From positions 66,711,824 through 66,775,823 of the forward strand of contig CM057232.1 in NCBI GenBank assembly GCA_029891385.1: DNA of 64,000 nucleotides. The letters run 5' to 3'. A program made the translations under genes and the position numbers. Below the pieces are notes generated by a model. That model was not told the DNA's origin. It did no database searches and was given only the letters and a program-made list of their open reading frames with translations. This DNA is from Erythroxylum novogranatense (lineage: Eukaryota > Streptophyta > Magnoliopsida > Malpighiales > Erythroxylaceae). Positions 56,101-64,000 of this stretch are shown piece by piece (within the stretch, counting starts at the first letter, position 1; every line of letters begins with the position of its first letter).

Positions 56101-57915
56101 TGTTAGAGTAGTGCCCTAAAGGCAATCCCCTTTAGCGCATTTTGTTCATAGTCATGTACAGACTTTATGAATAAATAAAGAAAGGCATGTTTCATTTATT
56201 TGATGTTCTTTATGAATTGATAGTGATCTTTAATCAAATTAATGAAGTCCATGATATATGACATAGCATGAAGGAAATTATGATGTGATCATACTCCTGA
56301 GATTCCTATCATGTGCAATTATGTCAAGATCTAAATTTTCCTAGTCATAGGATTAATGAGACCGGACATCATTAATCCGGACGGACTAGCATATGTCATA
56401 CTCCTTGATTGGATCAGCGGTGGATCTCGTAAACTGTAAATATGAGATATTTAGAGTTGACATATGGATGCTTACTAGTGGTAGTAAGTTCATTGGATGA
56501 CTCGCCATGAGATCATCACATGGATTTATGTCGATGATAATCTCATCATAGAATGGTGCAAGTATCCTTAGACTTGAGGTACTCGAGGATATCTTGAATC
56601 TTGATCCCGTACTGACTCCATTCCTTGTGGCCTTCCGAGGTTACTCATGGGTGGTGCTTGGTACGCTTTGAGGTATTCAAGGTAATTGAGTAGCCAATAA
56701 AGGATTCATCACTACGTGAGAATGTAAGAGATACCGCCTCTTGTCAGATCATTACTTTAAGTCTCTCGGCGAGCATGACTATGTCATGAAGAGTGTCTTC
56801 ATGGACATATAAAGTAATGAGTCCTCGATAGGAACCGATTTCACTTGGGCTAGACTTAGTCTAGTAAGAGTTGACATATTAGCCATACTCATAACCAAGT
56901 GGGGTATAGGATGATGAAAGGACTAATTGCACAAGAATTGTACATGGAAGGGTTCGTGATCCGGTTCGTGATGAATTCATCAAACCAATTACTTTCCGGT
57001 CAATTGGGGTCATGATGTGTTGCTAGATACCGCTCATGACTTGCTCAGATTAATTGTTAATCTAAGTGGCCAACATAATCGGAAACCTAAAGGGTCACAC
57101 GATAAGAGTGTTTCAGAGAATCAGAAAATAGTAATTGGACGAGTTCCAATTATGGAGAGCATTAGATTAAATGGATCCCGATGAGATCGAGATATGTCCC
57201 ATGAGATTGCGACATCAATATTGCTAAGAAAGGTTTAGGAGTCAAGCACAAAGATCGGGGCCGAGGTCATAGGACCAACCCAGCTTGATCGACCTCTTAG
57301 TAATTATATATATATGTTAATTAATTAAGTAATTAATTAATTATTATATATATATATGTACATGCACGTTGGAATAAGGGAGAAGAGGATAAGAATGTTG
57401 AAAAGTCAAAGATGCCTTCATTTAATGCTTAAGGATCTAATGGCCATTAACCATCCATTTGTAAGCATCTTATGGTTAGTCTTTTAAGAGTTAAAAGATA
57501 CAAATAAGAAGGCTTATTTGATGATGGTCGTAGGTTTTGGCATGGAAGGGAAAAGGAGAAAGCTTAAGAGTTAAGCTTAAGGTGAAAGAGTTTCATTTTT
57601 CTTCTTCCTCATTCATCATCAACGTGTTTCTCTCTTCTCCAAGCACAAGTGGTTCCAACGTTATTCTCAAGCTCTCCGGACGTAGGTAGGGTCTAGCGGC
57701 TCTTATTCATTCTAGCTATTCCGGGTCAAAAGGGTTTGACTCGGTTAGGTTTTCTGATCTCTGCGTGGATACCTTTAGAGATAGTCTCTATTGGCTATTC
57801 AGGTTTGAGTTTTCATACCAACACCGGGATCCTGGGTTTTCGGGAAGGTCCCGGGACCAAAAATTTTTGTTTCTGCTGCTGGAACATGTGATGTTCCTCC
57901 CGGGATTTTCCTACA
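56101..57915 (+). repeat. Copia-5 3' LTR
   Basis: Opens TGTTAGAGTAGTGCCCTAA and ends cctaca before TSD tcatg. Nearly collinear with the 5' LTR. Clustered differences lie at 56365-56430, 56575-56660, 57070-57300 and 57670-57725. Confidence 0.95.
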
Positions 57916-57920
57916 TCATG

Positions 57921-58906
57921 AATCTGAGGCAATTCTGGCGGCAACGCCAACCTGTAAGCTAGCGGTCCGATCCTCTCAAGAATCTCATAAGGACCCACAT
58001 ATCTTGGAATCAACTTGCCTTTCTTGCCAAACCTCATTACTCCCTTCCAAGGAGACGTCTTGAGGAATACTTTCTCAATGACTTCATACTCCATCTCCTT
58101 CCGATGAGCATCAGTGTAACTCTTCATCCTATCCTGGGCTGCCTTAAGCCGCTGCTTAACCAGATTGACTTTTTCCACTGTCATCTGGATCAATTCTGGT
58201 CCCACCAGCTTCCTCTCCCCTTCTTCGTCCCAACATATCGGAGTCCTACACTTCCTTCCATACAATGCCTCCTATGGAGCCATCTGAACGCTCGAATGGT
58301 ACGAATTATTATAAGCAAATTCGACCAATGGCAAAAGCTCATCCCAAGCTCCCTTGAAATCCAACACACGTGCCCTGAGCATTCCCTCAAGTGTCCGAAT
58401 GGTCCTCTAAGATTGACCATCCGTCTGAGGGTGAAATGCCGTACTAAAATGCAGCTTAGTACCTAAAGCTTCCTGCAAGCTTCCCCAGAATCTTGAAGTG
58501 AATCGAGGATCCCTGTCAGAAACTATGGAATCTGGAATCCCATGCAATCTCACTATCTCATCGATGTACTTCTTGGCTAGCACATGCAACGAATCAGTCT
58601 GCTTGATTGCCAGAAAATGGGCTGACTTCGTCAACCTATCCACAATAACCCATATGGCATCATGCTTCCTACTAGTCTTAGGCAAACCCATTAGAAAATC
58701 CATGGTTACTCTTTGCCACTTCCACTCAGGAATGGACAATGGCCTTAACTTGCTTGAAGGCGCCTGGTGTTCATCCTTGACTTGCTGACACACGAGACAC
58801 TTACTGAGATACTCTGCTACATCCCTCTTCATACCCTTTCATCAGAAATGCTCTCTCAAGTCCCTGTACATCCTGGTGCTGCCTGGGTGCAAGGCGCAGC
58901 GCATTC
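57921..58906 (-). pseudogene. Gypsy-3 integrase
   Basis: From the N-terminus (58906 downward): ALHPGSTRMYRDLREHF, two stops where FWWKGM has Trp-Trp (TGG to TGA twice), [54 protein letters not shown] and [24 protein letters not shown] stands at the codon of the catalytic Glu in DGQSERT. A further TAG follows QMAP. The tail PICWDEEGERKLVGPELIQM, RYVGPYEILERIGPLAYRLA ends at LPPELPQIHD, where copia-5 inserted. Copia-6 cuts the upstream side at 58907. Changes of G to A or to T dominate; otherwise well preserved. Confidence 0.92.
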
Positions 58907-60209
58907 TGTTAGAGTAGTGCCCTAAAGGCAATCTCCTTTAGCGCGTTTTGTACAAAGTTGTGTACATACTTTATGAATAAATAAAGAAAGGCATATTTCA
59001 TTAATTTGTTGTTCATTATTTATGAATGGATATTGATCTATAACCAAATTAATGAAGTCCATGATTTATGACATAGCATGAAGGAAATTGTGATGTGATC
59101 ATACTACTGAGATTCCTATCATGTGCAATTATGTCAGTATCTAAATTATCCCTAGTCCTAGGATTACTGAAACTTGACATCGTTAATCCGGAGAGACTAG
59201 CACATCTCAAGCTCCTTGATTTGATCAAGCAGTGGATCTCAGAAACTGTAAATATGAGATATTTAGGGTTGAGATGTGGATGCTTACTAGAGGTAGTAAG
59301 TACATTGGATGACCTGCTATGAGATCATCATATGGATGTCCTATTCTAATGTCAGTGATAATCTCATCATAGCAATGATGCAAATATCCTTACACTTGAG
59401 GTACTTAAGGATATCTTGGATACTGATTCTGTGCTTTGACTCCATTCCTTGTTGCCTTACAGAGGTCACTCGTAGGGTGGTGATTGGGTACAGCTTGAGG
59501 TATTCGAAGGAAATTGAGTAGCCAATAGAGGATTCACCACTTCTGTGATAGTAGAAGATGATACCCATGGTCTCTTATCAGGGTCATTACTTGCAAATCT
59601 TTGGCCGGAGTTAATATGTCATGAAGAGTGTCTTCAGTGACATATAAAGTAATGAGTCCCAGGACAAGAACTGATATCACTTGGACTAGATTTGACGTAG
59701 TCAGTCTAGTAAGAGTTGACACTTTGCCCATACTCATAACCAAGTGGGGTATAGCATGGTGAAAGGACGAATTGCACAGTAATTGTCTATAGAAAGGTTC
59801 GTGATATGGTTCGTGATGAATATATGTTCATTCGTCAAACCAATTACTTTCCGGTCAACTGGGGGTCATGATGTGTTGCTAGATACCGCTCATGAATTGC
59901 TCAGATTAAGTGTTAATATAAGTGGCCAACATAACCGGGAACCTAATGGGTCTCACGCATAAGAGTGACTAGGAGAATTCCTAAAATAGTTTTAGACAGA
60001 GATCCAATAAATGGAGAGCAATGGAATTAAATGGATCCCGATGAGATCGAGATATGTCTCGATAAGATCGCGACATCGATATTGCTGAAAAAGGTTTCCG
60101 GTGGTTTTTCCACACCGGGACCCGGTAGGCTGGTAGGACCGACCCCAGTGTGACTAGACTACTTCAGCATTTATATACATATATATATTATTAATTTATT
60201 AAAGAATTA

Positions 60210-60243
<34 letters not shown>

Positions 60244-60722
60244 CATTATAAGCTTAGAAGACATGTCATTATGCTTTGTCATTAATTGCATTTAATGGCT
60301 AAAAGACAAAAGGAAAGACATAAAAATGAAAGAATGAAGAGTGATGATCGTTGGCTTTTGAAGTAGGAAGAAAGATTTGAAGGAAAAAGGTTTTTCCTCT
60401 CTTCTCACCAACGATATTCAAGCTATCTTCTTCTTCAAGCTTCAAGCTTCATCTTCCTCCATCGTTCTTCCATAGCTCTCCAAGAACAAAGGTAAGATCT
60501 AGCAGTCTTTACTTTGTTCTAGCTATTCCCGGGTCAAAGGGTTTGCCCCAGTCAGGTTCTCCGATCTCTGCGTGGATACCTTTAGAGACGGTCTCCTTTG
60601 GCCGTTATGGTTTGATTTTGTTATATAAACACATGGATCCTGGCTTTCGGGAAGGTCCCGGAACAAAAATTTTTGTTTTCCGCACCGTGTGCATGTGATG
60701 CACATACTGGGATTTTCCTATA
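58907..60722 (+). repeat. Copia-6 5' LTR (1816 bp)
   Basis: Opens TGTTAGAGTAGTGCCCTAA like copia-5 and ends ggattttcctata, with the last bases TA instead of CA. A splice-donor-like aaag|gtaagatct lies at 60488-60500. It contains a (TG)n run (60222-60242). Confidence 0.9.
60205..60242. repeat. (TA)n(TG)n microsatellite
   Basis: The run tatatatata followed by about eleven TG units lies in the AT-rich part of the copia-6 LTR. Copia-5 has only the AT part. Confidence 0.95.
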
Positions 60723-60723
60723 G

Positions 60724-60736
60724 TGGTATCAGAGCC
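60724..60736 (+). other. Copia-6 primer-binding site
   Basis: tggtatcagagcc starts one base after the LTR end, complementary to initiator-Met tRNA. Confidence 0.93.
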
Positions 60737-61837
60737 ACTTGTGTTGTATATAACGAAGAAATCATAACAAGGTCGGAGCTACCTATTGGTTGTGACGATG
60801 ATGCATGTTGACTGTGTTAATTTCGAAATCAGTATAGAAATATAGGTTTTCGAAATTTTCTTACCCAGATCTGCTCATAAGATGTTGTTAAATATGTCTG
60901 TGGAAGACCAGAATTTATCAATGTGATTTGATATGGTTTTGCTAATTTATTCCCTAATGTTCTGGTTGCTGTGTTTGTGCATATTCCTTGAACAGGCATG
61001 TTTATAAATTCGAGAATAAATTGTAGAATTTTTTTTTTGGATTTTCTTTCACCGACATGTCTCTAAGATGTTTATGAATGTCTATAAGGATTGAAAAATG
61101 TTTTTGAGGTGATTTACTATTTATTTGAGAATTTATTGTGTGCTTCTGGGAATAACTGTGTTGAGCAACACAGATTCTACATTTACTTTGTTGCTGAGGT
61201 TGGATGAGTTTTTGTTGGAAATAAATCCTGAAACAATTTATGGAGCATTTTGTGAATATTTTGTAACCTCTGTAATTTTTTCAGAATTTATTGAAATTGT
61301 TTCAATGAGTTTTTCAAGAAAAAGACAAAGCTTGACAGTTTTGAGAAAATTGCTGGAGATGTTTTGTTTGGAATGATAAATTGTGTATTTCTCAATTCCA
61401 ATGCCTTGAATCCTTTTTAATGTGATTAAAAATATGTTAAATTGATGTTGTATGCTTGCCAAACTGATTGTCTTGAAATTGGGTTTCCAAAAATTTTGGG
61501 ATGTCAAATGTGTCACATTAGCGTCTCGTTAGTATATTTTGTTGTCTTGATTGTTTTGGCCGTCACAAGTCTTGTGACCAGTGCTGAAGTAGTCTTGATA
61601 AAGTGTAGACTACCTAGAGATACTTAGGGTGATAGTTTGATATTCTCAAATTATTTGGAAATCTAAGTGAATAATAGTGTATTCATCGATTTCAAGTATG
61701 TATAGTATGATTATACATGGTAAGCATGATATAATGAAAGTGTTTCATTGATACATCAAAGTAAAGTATATTACAGTTGGTATTGTGAATTTGAACTACA
61801 CGGATTGAGAAATTAGCCGATTAGAGAGCATGCCAAA

Positions 61838-62022
61838 AAGTAGTCGACTAGCACATGCATCAGTCGACTAGCTCGTGCACAGTAGTCAAAAGTAGTCGAC
61901 TAGCACATGCACCATTCGACTAGCTCGTGCACAGTAGTCAAAAGTAGTCGACTAGCACATGCACCAATGACTAGCACATACCACCAAATGACTAACACAT
62001 GCACCAGTCGACTACAACATGC
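61838..62022. repeat. TAGTCGACTA palindrome array in copia-6 leader
   Basis: About eight copies of agtagtcgactagcacatgc, some degenerate (accattcgactagctc, accaatgactagcac). It directly follows attagccgattagaga, the same anchor as in copia-5, but the unit sequence is different while its core is still palindromic. Confidence 0.88.
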
Positions 62023-62214
62023 AAAGGTGGGATGATAGATGATCAAAGGTATAGACTCAATGTGATTGATGAAATGCCCTAAATCATTCCATATAGTCAT
62101 GGTGACTATAATCCTACAGCTTGGAGAAGAAGAAGATGAGACCAGAGTTTGAAATCCCTCAAACATAATATGAAAACTAACGCCTTCAATTAATATGGGG
62201 AGAACCAGAGTTCT

Positions 62215-62614
62215 TATAGAGTTCGGGTTGTTGGGTAAACCCAAGCTCACTCTATACGGATATGTTCGAACCATGGAAATAAGATTTTCGGATTAATGGG
62301 TCGGTTTTCACTAGAAGCGTTGATTTGTTGAGTAAACTCAAGGTCAACGTAGACAGAGGCAAAATTGGGCAGTGTACATAAGATATACGCGCATCAAGAG
62401 TTGATAACTCAATGTGTGTGCATACATCACGAGTTGATAGCACTAGTCGATAGTTGCATCTAGATGCAATTGGTATGACCGATACCTGCCGATTGATCTA
62501 AGGTGGCTTGTTGGATAAACCCAAGGTCATTTTAGTAATGTCGGATATCTATGATGCAATTGGTATGACCGATACCTACCGATTGACCTAAGGTGGCTTG
62601 TTGGGTAAACCCAA
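62215..62614 (+). repeat. Four-hairpin set in copia-6 leader
   Basis: TTGGG-TAAA-CCCAA (62231-62244) inside an outer stem TATAGAGT/ACTCTATA (62215-62222 with 62249-62256). TTGAG-TAAA-CTCAA (62328-62341) inside CGTTG/CAACG (62318-62322 with 62345-62349). TTGGA-TAAA-CCCAA (62511-62524, one mismatch). TTGGG-TAAA-CCCAA (62601-62614). GGTAT-N5-ATACC hairpins at 62472-62486 and 62562-62576. Confidence 0.75.
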
Positions 62615-62802
62615 GGTCATTCTTAGTAATGTCGGATATCGACCCACTAGGACATTTTGTCATAATGTTTCTTGGATTCGTAATGAGGGTTATGGATTCT
62701 TTGAAACTAGTGGGAGCTATATGCATGTCATGCAAGTCCTTATGATCATGCATGTAATTCTATTATAACATTCTTTCTCTCTTTCCCTATAGGTTATTGA
62801 AG

Positions 62803-62913
62803 ATGACTTCCAGTGTGAATTTGCGCTCACTAATGGATTCGAACAAATTAACTGGACCCAACATTCTAGATTGGCTGAGAAATATGAGAATTGTTCTCAG
62901 ATATGAGAAACTG
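62803..62913 (+). pseudogene. Copia-6 Gag N-terminus, cut by gypsy-5
   Basis: An open start of 37 codons: MTSSVNLRSLMDSNKLTGPN, then ILDWLRNMRIVLRYEKL, the conserved copia Gag N-terminal motif. It is terminated by the TGTAACATCC of a gypsy LTR at 62914. The frame is intact up to the break, unlike copia-5's. Confidence 0.88.
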
Positions 62914-63412
62914 TGTAACATCCCGTTACTGTTAGCAAGGGTATTTTGGTCTTTGGGTTGAACTGATTGGATTTCACTGCATTCATTGACTGAGCATGTT
63001 ACTGGCCTCTAATTATAGAGGAACAGGTCTATTGCATATGCATTTATACATAGGTACATGCATTCATGATTTTCCGGCACTTAATTGTGAGTAAGAACTC
63101 ATTGGATTGTGAACTGACTGGACTGACTGGATTGTAATTGATTGAGGAATTAAGAGTAAGTGAGCTCGAATGACTGATTTAATATTGATTTCGAGTGACT
63201 GGTAAATCTTAGTGGTTTATAGAAAATTTTCGAGAAATTTGGGAAAAAATACCCGGACCGGAAATTTTGAAGTGACAGACTGATTGACTGTATAGTACCG
63301 AAATAATTGTCCAATGGCAATGAAAAAATTAGAATTTTACTGATAGGAAATAAAAATGTTGAGCCATTGAAATTTAAAGACTAAAATTTGAACTGATTTG
63401 GAGACCTATGTC

Positions 63413-63420
63413 TATAAATA
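63413..63420 (+). promoter_or_regulatory. TATA box in gypsy-5 LTR
   Basis: The sequence tgtctataaatagggcc lies 500 bases into the LTR. Confidence 0.6.
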
Positions 63421-63799
63421 GGGCCTTAGGCTTGAAATTGGGTATTTGTGATTTGGGCAAAATTGTTTCTTCTCTTCCTCTTCCCACGGAGTCGTCGATC
63501 CTTCCTCATTGGTGAGTTTCATCGATTCTTCCTTATGTTTCCCTCTTATTGTGCTAGGCTAAGTGATTTATTGTGATTGTTGAAGGTTGAGAAGGATTTG
63601 GAGTGGATTAATCGTTGATTTTGAAGGATTTAGGGTTTACGGTGATTTGTGGCTTTGATCTTTGATTGGTAAGTTTTTAAGGCTTTAATGTTGTTATTAG
63701 TAGTTGTTTCAAGCATTTATGACATTTATTGGGTTAGATTGAGTTGTTAGAGTGTTAGTGGAGGTTTTAAATAGCATTAATGGCGGAAAATCGATCGAG

Positions 63800-63960
63800 A
63801 GAAGAAGGTGGTGCGCGTCGTGACGTCATGACGTCTGGCGTGCCTCGCCATGGCGAATAAATTTAGTGTTCGCCATGACGAGCGCTGGAGATACGTCATG
63901 ACGAGCCTTCAACTTCGCGTCATGACGAGCGGCGAAGAGGACACACGCCGCGGCGAACGT
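63800..63960. repeat. CGTCATGACG palindrome array in gypsy-5 LTR
   Basis: Units containing cgtcatgacgag (perfect palindrome CGTCATGACG) and cgccatggcgaa or cgccatgacgag, four to six copies with irregular spacing, CpG-rich. It lies downstream of the TATA box. Confidence 0.82.
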
Positions 63961-64000
63961 GCTTCACGCAATTCTGAAGGGATGATTGTTAGTATATCGG

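Larger units (their letters stand above)
48280..57915 (+). mobile_element. Copia-5: complete element (9.6 kb)
   Basis: LTRs of 1818 and 1815 bp, PBS, ~2.1-kb leader, gag, protease, integrase, RT, RNase H and polypurine tract in order, with TSD tcatg (48275-48279 and 57916-57920). All major domains can be found, yet the coding part is broken by very many one- or two-base frameshifts despite close LTRs. It interrupts gypsy-3 pol between integrase and chromodomain. Confidence 0.95.
60737..62802 (+). other. Copia-6 structured 5' leader (~2.1 kb)
   Basis: Non-coding and colinear with the copia-5 leader. It includes a TAGTCGACTA array, a hairpin set, and tttccctatag|gttattg (62784-62799) as a possible splice acceptor ten bases before the gag ATG. 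Confidence 0.78.
58907..62913 (+). mobile_element. Copia-6, 5' part (LTR, leader, gag start)
   Basis: It is related to copia-5 over LTR, PBS, leader and gag start but clearly diverged. Gag is broken at 62914 by a gypsy LTR; the rest lies beyond the window. It inserted into gypsy-3 integrase, 330 bases or less from the zinc domain. Confidence 0.9.
62914..64000 (+). mobile_element. Gypsy-5 LTR, 5' part
   Basis: It opens TGTAACATCCCGTTACTG and shares the opening and aagggtattttggt with gypsy-4 LTRs, plus the later block accggaaattttga and tgaccg-rich text, but is otherwise different. So it is likely another Tekay-like chromovirus LTR. It contains a TATA box (63413) and a palindrome array (63800-63960). 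It continues past the window end. Confidence 0.8.

Noticed and set aside
60722..60740. tRNA genes at tggtatcagagc sites
   Set aside because: These are only ~13-16 base primer-binding sites at LTR ends; no cloverleaf or pol III boxes surround them.

Overview
This window is plant nuclear DNA, almost certainly from a flowering plant. It consists of nested LTR retrotransposons from end to end. I found no host gene, rRNA, tRNA or CRISPR array. The evidence is Ty1/copia and Ty3/gypsy gag-pol remnants, LTRs of 0.6-3.9 kb with TG...CA ends, primer-binding sites (PBS) of the TGGTATCAGAGC type (plant initiator-Met tRNA), purine-rich tracts before 3' LTRs, and exact 5-bp target-site duplications (TSDs). 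The species cannot be named from this.

Left block (1-12137). Copia-1 (minus; Maximus/SIRE-like; pol and gag 249-4383, 5' LTR 4462-5425) sits inside copia-2 (minus, 5426-8164, resuming 11543-12137). A gypsy LTR unit (8170-11542, TSD gagtg) splits copia-2 just upstream of gag. Copia-2's LTR abuts head-to-head a related element, copia-3 (plus).

Middle block (12138-32817). Copia-3 is cut into pieces by a ~3.0-kb solo gypsy LTR (12270-27807, TSD atgga), which itself holds a whole 12.5-kb Tekay-like chromovirus, gypsy-4 (13419-25925, TSD ctcat). Two more solo LTRs follow (29292-30771, TSD gtttc; 30843-32249, TSD cacat). Finally gypsy-2 has landed in copia-3's 3' LTR at 32818.

Right block (32818-64000). 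Gypsy-2 (minus) has a 3.1-kb 3' LTR and a rearranged interior where an Athila/Tat-like Gag segment runs in frame into a chromovirus integrase. Gypsy-3 (minus) is inserted in it from 37592. Gypsy-3 carries copia-4 in its LTR (37973-46134, TSD ctgaa), copia-5 in its integrase/chromodomain region (48280-57915, TSD tcatg) and copia-6 in the integrase N-terminus (from 58907). Copia-6 is interrupted in gag by another gypsy LTR (62914 to the window end).

None of the elements looks autonomous. The most notable signals are non-coding. The ~2-kb leaders of copia-5 and copia-6 hold four matching hairpins each, with compensatory base changes. Nearly every LTR or leader carries its own minisatellite, most built on a palindrome. 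Differences between LTR pairs of one element cluster at CTG/CAG/CCG/CGG sites, which may be a sequencing artefact at methylated CHG positions and may explain many of the frameshifts.
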